Notes: a model not told the origin generated them from the sequence alone. Shown: positions 19,323-28,600, counted from the stretch's first letter. The stretch is DNA of 64,000 bases from an uncultured Eubacteriales bacterium (GCA_949286985.1 CASEEM010000042.1:1-64000), one strand, 5' to 3'. A program made the numbers and translations.

Positions 19323-20315
19323 ATGAGCCGAGAACAGCTACGCGAAGTCGCGAAGAAGATGGCGGCCTTTCGCAAGGTATTGCTTTTTCCGCATGTGAAC
19401 ATGGACGGCGACTCTCTCGGGTCGTCGTTTGCCCTATGTACAGGGCTTCGTCAGCTGGGTTGCGATGCCTATATTTATGCAGGACAGACGGTGCCGCACA
19501 ATTTGGATTTCCTCGGCGAGGGATGCCTGACGGAGGAACCGCCGTTTCAGGGCGAGGATTATCTTTCGCTGCTCGTCGACTGCGGAAGCCGTTCGCGCAT
19601 TTCGGGCAGGGAAGAGGTCTTTGATGCCGGTTCGGCGCATGCCTGCATCGATCATCATGCATCCGTCGAGAACGATACGACGTTCGATTTCGCTTATATC
19701 GAGCCGGAATCGGCCGCGACCGGGGAACTGATCTATCAGGTACTTCAAGATCTCGATGTCGAGATCACGCTGCCGATCGCAGAGGCCGTCTATACGGCAA
19801 TCAGCACCGATACGGGCAGCTTCCAGCATTCCAATACGACGGCAAGAACCCACCGCATTGCGGCGGCGCTTCATGAAGTGAACGGCTTCTCGTGCAAAAA
19901 GATCGCTTCGCTGATCTACGACAGAAATTCTCTCGCATCGATGAAGCTGGAAGGCAGAGTTTTTGAGGCGCTTCATTCCTATTGCGACGGTGCGCTGCTC
20001 GTAAGCCGCGTGACGCAGGAGATGCTCCGAGAGACGGGATGTACCATGGAGGATGCAGACCGCATGGTTTCGCGCCTTCAGTCCATCGACGGCGCTGAGG
20101 TCTCCTGCCTTCTCAAGGAACAAGAGGACGGCATCGTTCGGGGAAGCCTCCGTGCAAAGTCGTATATCGATGTCGCATCGGTCGCGGAGCGCTTCGGCGG
20201 CGGCGGTCATCTTCGCGCGGCCGGCTTCCGAAGAGAAGGAACGGTGGACGAAGTCGAAGCCCTCGTCACGGAGGCTTTGATTCAGTCATTCCGTAAGGAG
20301 GATCATGAAGGATAG
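19323..20315 (+). CDS. nrnA: DHH-family nanoRNase / pAp phosphatase (NrnA-like)
   Basis: Degrades 2-5 nt RNAs and dephosphorylates 3'-phosphoadenosine 5'-phosphate in B. subtilis. The DHH domain has HVNMDGDSLGSS (motif I), LVDCGS (motif II) and the eponymous CIDHHAS; the DHHA1 domain ends with FGGGGHLRAAGFR. An in-frame ATG at 19257 lies inside rbfA, but GGGGGC sits before the ATG at 19323, which gives the normal N terminus. Its last 11 bases overlap truB. The rbfA-nrnA-truB-ribF order is common in Clostridia. Confidence 0.92.
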   Translation: MSREQLREVAKKMAAFRKVLLFPHVNMDGDSLGSSFALCTGLRQLGCDAYIYAGQTVPHNLDFLGEGCLTEEPPFQGEDYLSLLVDCGSRSRISGREEVFDAGSAHACIDHHASVENDTTFDFAYIEPESAATGELIYQVLQDLDVEITLPIAEAVYTAISTDTGSFQHSNTTARTHRIAAALHEVNGFSCKKIASLIYDRNSLASMKLEGRVFEALHSYCDGALLVSRVTQEMLRETGCTMEDADRMVSRLQSIDGAEVSCLLKEQEDGIVRGSLRAKSYIDVASVAERFGGGGHLRAAGFRREGTVDEVEALVTEALIQSFRKEDHEG

Positions 20316-21243
20316 CGGTATCATCAATATCATCAAGCCGGAAGGCTTTACTTCACAGGATGTATGTGCCAAGCTTCGCCGCACGCTCGGAACGCGGCGC
20401 GTCGGCCATGCCGGGACGCTCGACCCGATGGCGACCGGCGTGCTCCCGATTTGCTTCGGCAGGGCGACGCGCGTCATCGAATATTATGACGAGGATTGGA
20501 AAACCTACGAAGCCGAGATTCGCCTCGGTATCACGACCGATACGCTGGACAGCACGGGAGAGGTTCTTACGACGGCGCCTTATGAAGGCGTGACGGAGGA
20601 GGATGTACGCCGGGCGACGGCCCGCTACCACGGCGAAATTTCACAGATTCCGCCGAAGTATTCGGCCCTCAAGGTGAACGGGCGTCCGCTTTATGAGCTC
20701 GCTCGCGCCGGGAAGGAGATCGATCTCGAACAGAAGCGCCGAACGGTTACGGTGAAGGACTTTGAGATTCTTTCGTTCCGTCCCGAGGAGGGAATGCTTT
20801 CCTTCCGCATCACCTGTTCGAAGGGGACCTATATTCGCAGCATTTCGGCAGAGATCGGCGAAACGCTCGGGACGGGAGCAGTGATGACCTCCCTCGTCCG
20901 AACGGCGAGCGGAGTCTTTAAGATGGAAGACGGATATTCGCTTGAGGAATTCCTTGCGATGAGCGAGAAGGAACGAGACCGGGTCGTCCTCTCACCGGAG
21001 GAGACGCTCGCCTCGCTCGGCCGCGCCGTCCTCGCCGCCGGATCGGAGCTCTTCTATTTCAACGGGCGTCTGATCTTGGAACCCTATATCAAGAGTATCG
21101 AACAGGAGGGACGGGGCCGGTTCCGCGATACTTATGCATTATACAGTGAGAAAGGAGATTTCCTGGGAACGGTACAGCGAACAGGGGAAGGCTATCGTCC
21201 GCTGAAGGTTCTCGGAGATCGTACGAAATATGAGAGTATATAG
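20305..21243 (+). CDS. truB: tRNA pseudouridine(55) synthase TruB
   Basis: Makes the T-loop pseudouridine of tRNAs. It has the N-terminal GIINIIKPEGFTSQDV, the catalytic Asp in HAGTLDPMATGVLP (about D40), and TYEAEIRLGITTDTLDSTGE; the C-terminal PUA-like domain has ~70 residues. It is 312 residues long and starts behind AAGGAGG within the end of nrnA; its own last 14 bases overlap ribF. Confidence 0.96.
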   Translation: MKDSGIINIIKPEGFTSQDVCAKLRRTLGTRRVGHAGTLDPMATGVLPICFGRATRVIEYYDEDWKTYEAEIRLGITTDTLDSTGEVLTTAPYEGVTEEDVRRATARYHGEISQIPPKYSALKVNGRPLYELARAGKEIDLEQKRRTVTVKDFEILSFRPEEGMLSFRITCSKGTYIRSISAEIGETLGTGAVMTSLVRTASGVFKMEDGYSLEEFLAMSEKERDRVVLSPEETLASLGRAVLAAGSELFYFNGRLILEPYIKSIEQEGRGRFRDTYALYSEKGDFLGTVQRTGEGYRPLKVLGDRTKYESI

Positions 21244-22165
21244 AAGCTTACAGGATTTACCGGAAGAGGAGCGCACCGTCACGGCACTCGGCAATTTTGA
21301 CGGTGTTCATCTCGGCCACCGCCGCATTCTTCAAACGGCGCGCGAGAAGGCCGATGAGCTCGGTTGCCTGGCCGCCTGTTACACATTTTCCAATCATCCG
21401 CGGAGACTGTTCAAGGACCTCGGAGTCATCGATGAGACCGTGGGTTATATCAACAGCGACGAAGAGAAGCTCTATCTCCTCGAGCAGGCGGGCATGGATA
21501 TCGTCTTCAATGTTGAGTTTTCGCCGGAGGTTATGAATCTTTCGCCGGAGAACTTCGTTGAGCGTGTCATCTGCGGTTCGCTTCATGCCCTCGGTGTCAG
21601 CTGCGGCAATAATTATCGCTTTGGCACGAAGGCGTCCGGCACGCCGGAGCTTCTCACGAAGCTCGGAGGGAAATACGGATTCGAGGCCTATGTCCACGAT
21701 GACGTAAAGATCGAAGGGGAGACCATCAGCTCGACGCTTATTCGCCGTGCCATCGAGGTCGGCGATATGGAGCGCGCGGAGCTTTTCCTCGGAAGACCGT
21801 ACCGTGTCGCGGGCAGGGTCATTCAAGGGAATCACATCGGAACGAAGATCGGCATTCCGACGGCCAACATCCCTATCGATCCTTCGCGAGTCGCGCCCCC
21901 GAACGGCGTCTATTTCACCCTGACGAAGGTGGACGGTGAGGTGATTCCGAGCGTCACGAATATCGGCGTGAAGCCGACCGTCGGCAATTACGATAAAGTG
22001 ATCGAAACGCATCTTCTCGGGAGGAAATATGACCTTTACGGTAAAGAGCTCACGGTCGAGTTTCTTCACTATCGCAGACCGGAGCATCGCTTTGGATCGC
22101 TGGAGGAGCTGACATCGGTCATGAATCAGGATGTGGCAGCCGCCGGGGAGTATCACGGCATCTGA
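21230..22165 (+). CDS. ribF: Bifunctional riboflavin kinase / FAD synthetase
   Basis: Converts riboflavin to FMN and then FAD. The N-terminal FAD synthetase domain shows LGNFDGVHLGHRRIL and STLIRRAIEVGDMERA; the C-terminal riboflavin kinase domain has GNHIGTKIGIPTANI, PPNGVYFT and TNIGVKPTVG. It has 311 residues, the standard length. It overlaps truB and is followed after 15 bases by an unrelated-looking three-gene cassette rather than by rpsO. Confidence 0.95.
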   Translation: MRVYRSLQDLPEEERTVTALGNFDGVHLGHRRILQTAREKADELGCLAACYTFSNHPRRLFKDLGVIDETVGYINSDEEKLYLLEQAGMDIVFNVEFSPEVMNLSPENFVERVICGSLHALGVSCGNNYRFGTKASGTPELLTKLGGKYGFEAYVHDDVKIEGETISSTLIRRAIEVGDMERAELFLGRPYRVAGRVIQGNHIGTKIGIPTANIPIDPSRVAPPNGVYFTLTKVDGEVIPSVTNIGVKPTVGNYDKVIETHLLGRKYDLYGKELTVEFLHYRRPEHRFGSLEELTSVMNQDVAAAGEYHGI

Positions 22166-22180
22166 TAAAGGAGGACGGCG

Positions 22181-23626
22181 ATGAATGATAAAGATCGAGC
22201 GGAACGCCTCGAGCAGTTGGCTTCGGAAGCGATGGAGGCAAGCCGGAAGCAGATCGTCGCCGGACTTCGCTTCCTGGACTCGGCTGTCTTCGCGCTGAAG
22301 CCGGAGCGGGGCAGAGCCTTTCAGACAGACGGGAACCGCCTCTATTTTCTCCCGGAGGACATCCTCCTCCGCGCGAAGGACGGTCTCGGCGTGCTTTCGC
22401 ACGATGTGCTCCATGTTCTCTTTCATTGTATTTTTCGTCACTTTTCTACAGGGGAAGGGATGGACCGAAGGCTGTGGGATCTCGCCTGCGATCTGGCAGC
22501 GGAGGATCTGATTCTCTCCCTTCATAGCTCGTCCTTCGATACCCCGAAGAGCCGCGAGCGCGAGCTGGCTCTTCGTGAGCTTCGAAAGAAACACGGACGA
22601 ATTCAAGCGGAGCGCCTTTACCGCGATTTCAAGCGCATGCCGCCTGTCGAACAGGAATATCTTCGCCTCACGGAGCTCTTCACGGTCGATGATCATGCGC
22701 TCTGGTATCATGATCGCCCTTCGGCGCCGCGGGAGGAGAGTGACAGCGATTCCCCTTCGGAGGAAACGGAAGCGGAGCTGACATTGACGGATGAAATGCC
22801 GGAGGATGCGGACAGCCTGGAATTTCGCAGGTCGGAAGTGAAGCTCACCGAGGAGGATTGGGAGCGCATCAGCGAACGCGTCAAGCTCTCCCTTGAATCG
22901 GAGGAGCGCGGAAACGGCGAAGGCGGCGAGAAGCTTCTCGCGGAGCTCAGCCGGTCGAATGAGAAGAAGATCGATTATCGCAGCTTCCTGCTCAAATTCG
23001 CGAAGAAGCACGAGGCTCTCAAGGTTGACGATGCTTCGTTTGATTATATTTTCTATTCGTACGGCATGGAGCTGTACGGAGATATGCCGCTGATTGAGCC
23101 GCTGGAATATACGGAGGAGGACCGAATCAAGGATCTGGTCCTGGCTATCGACACCTCGGGATCGACTGACGGTCCGCTGGTCCGGACTTTCGTCCGTCAA
23201 TCGTTTGAGATGCTGCAGGAGGAATCCGTCCTCGGGCGCTCCTTCCGCATTCATGTCATCCAGTGCGACGCGAAGGTTCAGGATGATGTTGTCCTCAAGA
23301 CCAAGGAGGATGTTGAAGAATATCTCGGTCATCTCGAGCTTCGCGGACTCGGCGGTACGGATTTTCGTCCGGTCTTCGCATATGTCGACGATCTCATCCG
23401 CCGCGGCGAGATTCGTGACCTCCGAGGACTTCTTTATTTCACGGACGGCAAGGGGACCTTCCCGAAGAGGAAGCCCGCTTACGATACTGCCTTCATCTTC
23501 GCGGGCGACGAAGCGGAGGACGCCGTCGTTCCGCCGTGGGCGATGAAGGTTATCTTTGATGATTCGCCGCTGATCTATGACGGCAGCGGACGAAGGGACA
23601 GCTTCGAAGGAGGATATGAAGCGTGA
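22181..23626 (+). CDS. Putative zinc metallopeptidase with C-terminal VWA-like domain (DUF2201 type)
   Basis: A cytoplasmic protein of 481 residues. The N-terminal putative peptidase domain has an HxxxH motif (H74, H78, with a further H82) in SHDVLHVLFHCIFRH, and a second conserved WDLACDLAAEDLI stretch. The middle (~175-290) is acidic and variable. The C-terminal part is a von Willebrand A-like fold: LVLAIDTSGSTDG (MIDAS at ~324-328), GLGGTDFRPVF, LLYFTDGKG. No signal peptide is seen. It overlaps the downstream MoxR-like ATPase by 4 bases, so the pair probably works as an ATPase plus VWA partner, by analogy with MoxR/VWA chaperone systems; substrate and biological role are unknown. Confidence 0.75.
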   Translation: MNDKDRAERLEQLASEAMEASRKQIVAGLRFLDSAVFALKPERGRAFQTDGNRLYFLPEDILLRAKDGLGVLSHDVLHVLFHCIFRHFSTGEGMDRRLWDLACDLAAEDLILSLHSSSFDTPKSRERELALRELRKKHGRIQAERLYRDFKRMPPVEQEYLRLTELFTVDDHALWYHDRPSAPREESDSDSPSEETEAELTLTDEMPEDADSLEFRRSEVKLTEEDWERISERVKLSLESEERGNGEGGEKLLAELSRSNEKKIDYRSFLLKFAKKHEALKVDDASFDYIFYSYGMELYGDMPLIEPLEYTEEDRIKDLVLAIDTSGSTDGPLVRTFVRQSFEMLQEESVLGRSFRIHVIQCDAKVQDDVVLKTKEDVEEYLGHLELRGLGGTDFRPVFAYVDDLIRRGEIRDLRGLLYFTDGKGTFPKRKPAYDTAFIFAGDEAEDAVVPPWAMKVIFDDSPLIYDGSGRRDSFEGGYEA

Positions 23627-25137
23627 GCATGAACATTTCGGAAGCCAAGAACCAGGTCAAGTACACGGTGACGGCGTATCTTTCTAAGGATGAGACAGGG
23701 GAATATCTGGTCCCTGTCGAGCGTCAGCGTCCGCTCTTCTTAATCGGTCCTCCGGGCATCGGCAAGACGGACATCATGGCGCAGGTCGCCTATGAGATGG
23801 ATATCGCCCTGGTGGCTTATTCTATGACGCACCATACCCGCCAGAGTGCCCTCGGTCTTCCTTATATCAAGGAGAAGGAATACGGCGGCCGCGAATTCCG
23901 CACGACGGAATATACGATGAGCGAGATCATCGCCAGCGTCTACGATGCGATGGAGGATACGGGGAAGAAGGAGGGCATCCTCTTCCTCGACGAGATCAAC
24001 TGCATTTCGGAAACTCTGGCGCCGTCCATGCTTCAGTTCCTGCAGCAGAAGATCTTCGGACGGCACCGCCTCCCGGAGGGCTGGGTCGTCATCACGGCCG
24101 GCAATCCGCCGGAATATAACAGCTCCGTTCGCCCGTTCGACCTCGCGACGATGGACCGACTGAAGCTCCTGGAGGTTGAGCCGGATTATCAGGCCTGGAA
24201 GAAGTATGCAGTCGCCGAGGGTATTCACAGCTCGGTGCTCAACTATCTCGAGGTTAAGCCGGATGACTTCTATTCTGTTCGCACCACGGTGGACGGCAAA
24301 GAATTCGTCACGGCCCGCGGATGGGTGGACCTTGCGACGATGATTCGCCTCTATGAGAAAAATGAGCTTCCAATCAACCTGACCTTGATCGGACAATATA
24401 TCCAGGATGAACGTATCGCCCGCGATTTCGCCGCTTATTATGAGCTCTTCCACCGCTATCGCCGCATTTATGATGTTGCGAAGATTCTGGAGGGAAGGGC
24501 CGGCGAGGAGGTTTCGAAGCAGGTCGCCGAGGCGCCGATCGATGAGCGCATCACCTTCGTCCGCCTTCTGACGGATGCCCTGAATCAGGAATTTCGTTCC
24601 GTAGAGATCGCGGAAAAGGCGCTGGGCGCCGTTTCCAAGATCATCAAGGATCATAAGGAAGAGATTACGGAGGGCTCGACGACCGAAGCCGCCGCTCTTC
24701 TTCATATCCTCATCCCGGCTGACCGCGAAGAGACGCGGCGCGCTAAGGCAGCGCATGGACTTCCTGCTGCGGAGCGCATGAAGCGCCGTCAGGTGCAGAC
24801 GATGCTTGGAGAGATGGAATCCCTGCTGTCGGCGGAGAGCGGATCGGCGCAGGCTGTCATTCGCGGATATCTGAAGGAGCGAAATGAGAAGCGCGAGGCG
24901 GGCGTCCACGAGGCTTCGCAGCATCTTGAGAACGCTTTTCACTTCCTCGAGCAGACCTTCGGTGAGTCGAATGAGATGCTGATCTTCATCACGACCCTGA
25001 CCGATGATAAGGCCGCCGCTTATTTCATCGCGCGTCATGGATCCGAATCGTATTATCGTTACAATAAGGAGCTGCTTTTCTATGAGCGCGGACAGGGCCT
25101 GCTCGACGAGATGGAGGCCTTCCTGAAGGAGGAATAA
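23623..25137 (+). CDS. MoxR-like AAA+ ATPase
   Basis: A 504-residue AAA+ protein with Walker A GPPGIGKT (residues 42-49), Walker B ILFLDEIN, and the sensor-type segment VVITAGNPPEYNSSVRPFD. The region after ~300 is helical and unassigned. The GTG at 23623 overlaps the previous gene's TGA; AAGGAGG (23607-23613) is 9 bases upstream, a better fit than the ATG at 23629. MoxR-family ATPases typically remodel or activate partners together with VWA proteins, and the partner here is the upstream metallopeptidase/VWA gene. Actual substrate not identifiable from sequence. Confidence 0.82.
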   Translation: MSMNISEAKNQVKYTVTAYLSKDETGEYLVPVERQRPLFLIGPPGIGKTDIMAQVAYEMDIALVAYSMTHHTRQSALGLPYIKEKEYGGREFRTTEYTMSEIIASVYDAMEDTGKKEGILFLDEINCISETLAPSMLQFLQQKIFGRHRLPEGWVVITAGNPPEYNSSVRPFDLATMDRLKLLEVEPDYQAWKKYAVAEGIHSSVLNYLEVKPDDFYSVRTTVDGKEFVTARGWVDLATMIRLYEKNELPINLTLIGQYIQDERIARDFAAYYELFHRYRRIYDVAKILEGRAGEEVSKQVAEAPIDERITFVRLLTDALNQEFRSVEIAEKALGAVSKIIKDHKEEITEGSTTEAAALLHILIPADREETRRAKAAHGLPAAERMKRRQVQTMLGEMESLLSAESGSAQAVIRGYLKERNEKREAGVHEASQHLENAFHFLEQTFGESNEMLIFITTLTDDKAAAYFIARHGSESYYRYNKELLFYERGQGLLDEMEAFLKEE

Positions 25138-25138
25138 G

Positions 25139-25894
25139 ATGCCGCGATTGATTGTCGGGCAAACATTGATCAATTTTGATGAAGGGAGCGCCGTCATCAC
25201 GGTGCCGACTTATATCCGCTCGGTGGCCGATCGCGCTTTCTTTGAGAACGGCTCGGTGGAGATCATGAAGCTGCCGCCGGGACTCACGGATATCGGTGAT
25301 GAGGCCTTTCGTTTCTGTTTTCGCATGCGGGAGATTGAGATGCCGTCGCGCGTTCGGACCTTCGGGCGCGGCGTTTTCCGCGACTGCCATGCGCTGGAAT
25401 CGCTCACTCTGCCGGAAGGCGTGAAGACGGTGGACCGCGAAATGCTCGCCGGATGTCATTCTCTTCGTGTGCTCCGGCTGCCTTCGACGGTGAAGACCGT
25501 GGAAAAGGACGCTTTGGTTGACCTCGAATCGGTGGAGGTCCTCTCGGCTGCACCGGAGCTCTACGCGGAATTCCCGGAAGAGCTTCTCCCGGTGGCATGG
25601 ATCACTTATATGGAGGAGCATGCCGGGAACGGCGAGGACGAAGAGACGGAACGAACGGCATGTGAGGATCTCGCTTCGCTGACGGAGGAAATCATCCGAA
25701 GACGCCGCATCGGTGCTATGAAATATCTCCTTCGCCGGAATCTTCTGGAAGGGGAGGATCTGGCGCCGTGGATCGAGCGGGCCGCAGCGGAAGGCAGCTC
25801 GGATATCGCGGCGATGCTGCTCGAGGAGCAGGAAGAACGGAGGCGGCAGGGAAGTCTCGCGGAAGAGGAGTTCGATTGGGATCCCTTTGCTTAA
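25139..25894 (+). CDS. Leucine-rich-repeat (BspA-like) protein, cytoplasmic
   Basis: A 251-residue protein. Residues ~15-145 are four to five ~23-residue repeats of the LRR_5/BspA type (for example SLTLPEGVKTVDREMLAGC and VLRLPSTVKTVEKDALVD). The C-terminal ~100 residues are charged and predicted helical, with a degenerate ankyrin-like look (GAMKYLLRRNLLEGEDLA) and an acidic end. There is no signal peptide or membrane segment, unlike the surface BspA proteins. It begins 1 base after the ATPase stop behind AAGGAGG, so it is the third member of the cassette and may be a substrate-recognition or scaffold partner (inference). Confidence 0.7.
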   Translation: MPRLIVGQTLINFDEGSAVITVPTYIRSVADRAFFENGSVEIMKLPPGLTDIGDEAFRFCFRMREIEMPSRVRTFGRGVFRDCHALESLTLPEGVKTVDREMLAGCHSLRVLRLPSTVKTVEKDALVDLESVEVLSAAPELYAEFPEELLPVAWITYMEEHAGNGEDEETERTACEDLASLTEEIIRRRRIGAMKYLLRRNLLEGEDLAPWIERAAAEGSSDIAAMLLEEQEERRRQGSLAEEEFDWDPFA

Positions 25895-25924
25895 ACGGGA
25901 TGCGAATTATTCTATAAAAAGTAA

Positions 25925-25953
25925 TAGACAAGCCCGGTGCTCTGTGATAATAT
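25925..25953 (+). promoter_or_regulatory. Promoter of rpsO, extended -10
   Basis: TAGACA (25925-25930), a 17-base spacer, and TAATAT (25948-25953) preceded by TGA. Transcription should start near 25960, giving a leader of about 80 nucleotides. Confidence 0.75.
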
Positions 25954-25969
25954 ATCTAAGTGTCTGAAT

Positions 25970-26016
25970 ACCTCAGCTTCAGCAGCGCGACACTCCGACG
26001 CCTGCGATGCCGAGGT
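25970..26016 (+). promoter_or_regulatory. Structured 5' leader of rpsO, possible S15 autoregulatory element
   Basis: ACCTC (25970-25974) pairs with GAGGT (26012-26016), continued by GC/GC past one mismatch; an inner helix pairs GCAG with CTGC (25982-25985 with 26002-26005) plus two more base pairs. S15 represses its own mRNA in several bacteria through such leaders. The fold here is by eye and does not match a specific known class. Confidence 0.4.
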
Positions 26017-26041
26017 GAATAAAGAGAAAAGGAGAAAGAAT

Positions 26042-26308
26042 ATGCTTACGAAAGAGAAGAAGCAGGAAATCATCAAAGAGTATGCAACGAAGGAAGGCGA
26101 CACCGGTTCCCCGGAGGTTCAGGTCGCTATCCTCACTTATCGTATCAACGATTTGAATGCACATCTTAAGGAGCATGCTAAGGACTTCCATTCGAGAAGG
26201 GGTCTTCTTAAGATGGTCGGTCAGAGAAGAAATCTCCTCAAGTATCTTCGCGATACCGATATCGAAAGATACCGCAGCCTGATTGCTCGTCTCGGACTGA
26301 GAAAGTAA
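26042..26308 (+). CDS. rpsO: 30S ribosomal protein S15
   Basis: An 88-residue primary 16S-rRNA-binding protein. It shows the family sequence [37 protein letters not shown] and the C-terminal [19 protein letters not shown]. The frame extends 35 codons upstream through the leader, but AAAAGGAG lies at the right distance before the ATG at 26042. It is followed by a terminator-like hairpin and pnp, the classic rpsO-pnp order. Confidence 0.97.
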   Translation: MLTKEKKQEIIKEYATKEGDTGSPEVQVAILTYRINDLNAHLKEHAKDFHSRRGLLKMVGQRRNLLKYLRDTDIERYRSLIARLGLRK

Positions 26309-26320
26309 TGACGAAACTTG

Positions 26321-26350
26321 GAGAGCGGGATTTGATCCCGCTCTCTTTGT
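26321..26350 (+). terminator. Terminator/attenuator hairpin between rpsO and pnp
   Basis: A perfect 11-bp stem (26321-26331 with 26335-26345) around a TTG loop, followed by a short TTTGT. The T tract is weak, so partial read-through into pnp is likely. A second small hairpin (GGGAT/ATCCC, 26358-26370) follows just before the pnp ribosome binding site. pnp leaders are RNase III targets in some bacteria. Confidence 0.65.
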
Positions 26351-26407
26351 AGTTGGAGGGATTTCATCCCGTGGTAGCTGATTAACAGGAAGGAGTTGTT
26401 AATTAGG

Positions 26408-28525
26408 ATGGCAAGATTCACAGATTACAAGACATTTCGTACCGCGCTCGGCGGCCGCCTTCTTCAGCTGGAGATCGGTAAGGTCTGCGAGCAGGCCAAC
26501 GGAGCCGTCACGGTCCGTTACGGCGACACGGTCGTCAACTGCACGGCAACGGCATCGAAGGAACCGAGACAGGATATCGATTTCTTCCCGCTGAGCTGTG
26601 ATTATGAAGAGAAGATGTATGCGGTCGGCAAGCTGCCGGGCGGTTATATCAAGAGAGAGGGAAGACCGGGAGAGCACGGCATTCTGACGTCCCGTCTGAT
26701 GGACCGTCCGCTTCGTCCGCTGTTCCCGAAGGGCTTCCGCAATGATGTTTCGGTCGTTGCCCTCGTCATGAGCGTCGATCACGATTGTTCGCCGGAGGTC
26801 TCCGCGATGATCGGTTCTTCGGTCGCTCTTGCGATTTCTGATATTCCGTGGGACGGTCCGACCGGTTCGGTTCGCGTCGGAAGAGTCGACGGCGAGTTCA
26901 TCATCAATCCGACGTATGAGCAGAGACAGGCTTCGGATATCGAGCTCACGGTTGCCGGAACGGAAGAGGCCATCATGAAGGTCGAGGCCGGTGCGAAGGA
27001 AGTACCGGAAGAGGTCATGCTCGACGCCATCATGTTCGCTCATGAGGAGATCAAGAAGATCTGCGTCTTCATCAAGGAGATCGTCCGTGAGGTCGGCAAG
27101 CCGAAGATGGAATACAAGGTCTTCAAGGCCGGTGAGGATGTCGAGGAGGCTGTCCTCGCATTTGCTACGGACAAGATGATCGATGCAATTAAGACGGTCG
27201 ACAAGCTCGAGCGTCTTGCCAATATGGATGCGGTAGAGGCTGAAACGCAGGAGCACTTTGCCGAGATCTTCCCGGAGAGAGAGAAGGAGGTAGCTGACGT
27301 CCTTTATAATCTCAAGAAGAAGGAAGTTCGCCGCATGATCCTCCAGGAGGGCATTCGTCCGGATAACCGTAAGCTCGACGAGATTCGTCCGCTCTGGTCC
27401 GAGACGGGATTCCTCCCGCGTGCTCACGGATCCGGTCTCTTCAAGCGCGGTCAGACGCAGGTTCTTTCGGTTGCGACGCTCGCGCCGCTTTCGGAAGCAC
27501 AGAACCTTGACAGCATCGATATCGATCGCCCGACGAAGAGATATATGCATCAGTACAATTTCCCGGGCTACTGCACCGGTGAGCCGAAGCCGCCGCGCAG
27601 TCCGGGCAGACGTGAAATCGGTCACGGCGCCCTTGCAGAGCGTGCTCTTCTTCCGGTCATTCCGAGCGAAGAAGAATTCCCATATGCAATCCGTGTCGTC
27701 TCCGAGGTCCTCTCGTCGAACGGTTCTTCGTCCATGGCTTCGACCTGCGGCTCCTGCCTCGCGCTGATGGATGCCGGTGTTCCGATCAAGAAGCCGGTCT
27801 CCGGTATCGCTATGGGACTTATCGAGGGTGAGAATGAGGACGGTACCTTTGAGTATGCCATCCTCTCCGATATCCAGGGCATGGAGGACTTCCTCGGCGA
27901 TATGGACTTCAAGGTCACGGGTACGCCGGACGGTGTCACCGCCATGCAGATGGACATCAAGGTCCACGGACTTTCCCGTGAGATTCTCGAGAAGGCTCTC
28001 AAGCAGGCGAAGGAGGGACGTGCTCACATCCTCGCTAACATGCTCGAGGAGATTCCGGAGCCGAGAGCCGAGCTCTCGCCTTATGCACCTCGCTGCATCG
28101 CGATGCGTGTCGATCCGGATAAGGTTCGCCTTGTCATCGGACCGGGAGGCAAGAATGTCAACAAGATCGTCGAGGAGACGGGCTGCAAGATCGATATCTC
28201 CGATGATGATGTCGGCCTGATCAGCATTTACAGCAACGATGAGGCCGGTGCGGCAAAAGCCAAGGAGATGATCGAGCTCCTGACGGCGGATGTCGAGGTC
28301 GGCAAGGTCTATGAAGGAACGGTAAAGCGTATCATGAGCTTCGGCGCTTTCCTCGAGATTCTTCCGGGCAAGGAGGGTCTCCTTCACATCTCGAAGATCG
28401 CCAACCACCGCATCGACAAGGTCGAGGATGTCATGAACATCGGCGACAAGGTCATGGTCAAGGTCACGGAGATCGATAATCAGAATCGAATCAACCTCTC
28501 GCGCAAGGAACTGGTCAAGGACTAA
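26408..28525 (+). CDS. pnp: Polynucleotide phosphorylase
   Basis: 3'-5' phosphorolytic exoribonuclease of the degradosome-like RNA-decay machinery. Two RNase PH domains are visible (N-terminal RYGDTVVNCTATA, GKLPGGYIKREGRP, LTSRLMDRPLRPLFPKGF; C-terminal GSGLFKRGQTQVLSVATL with YNFPGYCTGE), followed by a KH domain (VIGPGGKNVNKIVEETG) and an S1 domain (VYEGTVKRIMSFGAFLEI). At 705 residues it is of standard length. A TTG at 26396 is in frame but the GGAG (26392-26395) abuts it; the ATG at 26408 gives the expected N terminus. Ends before a strong terminator. Confidence 0.97.
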   Translation: MARFTDYKTFRTALGGRLLQLEIGKVCEQANGAVTVRYGDTVVNCTATASKEPRQDIDFFPLSCDYEEKMYAVGKLPGGYIKREGRPGEHGILTSRLMDRPLRPLFPKGFRNDVSVVALVMSVDHDCSPEVSAMIGSSVALAISDIPWDGPTGSVRVGRVDGEFIINPTYEQRQASDIELTVAGTEEAIMKVEAGAKEVPEEVMLDAIMFAHEEIKKICVFIKEIVREVGKPKMEYKVFKAGEDVEEAVLAFATDKMIDAIKTVDKLERLANMDAVEAETQEHFAEIFPEREKEVADVLYNLKKKEVRRMILQEGIRPDNRKLDEIRPLWSETGFLPRAHGSGLFKRGQTQVLSVATLAPLSEAQNLDSIDIDRPTKRYMHQYNFPGYCTGEPKPPRSPGRREIGHGALAERALLPVIPSEEEFPYAIRVVSEVLSSNGSSSMASTCGSCLALMDAGVPIKKPVSGIAMGLIEGENEDGTFEYAILSDIQGMEDFLGDMDFKVTGTPDGVTAMQMDIKVHGLSREILEKALKQAKEGRAHILANMLEEIPEPRAELSPYAPRCIAMRVDPDKVRLVIGPGGKNVNKIVEETGCKIDISDDDVGLISIYSNDEAGAAKAKEMIELLTADVEVGKVYEGTVKRIMSFGAFLEILPGKEGLLHISKIANHRIDKVEDVMNIGDKVMVKVTEIDNQNRINLSRKELVKD

Positions 28526-28570
28526 TTCCGGCGGCGGTCAAGCAAGGCTTGTCAGATTCATGAAGAGTAA

Positions 28571-28600
28571 AGCATCCATCGGAAGATGGATGCTTTTTTT
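28571..28600 (+). terminator. Intrinsic terminator after pnp
   Basis: A perfect 10-bp stem (28571-28580 with 28585-28594) closed by a GGAA (GNRA-type) tetraloop and followed by seven T. It ends the rpsO-pnp transcription unit. Confidence 0.93.

Noticed and set aside
14219..19402. A minus-strand open frame of about 1,727 codons opposite rimP-nusA-infB-rbfA
   Set aside because: It is a shadow of GC-biased codon use in well-identified plus-strand genes; its translation is low-complexity and has no recognisable domain or ribosome binding site.
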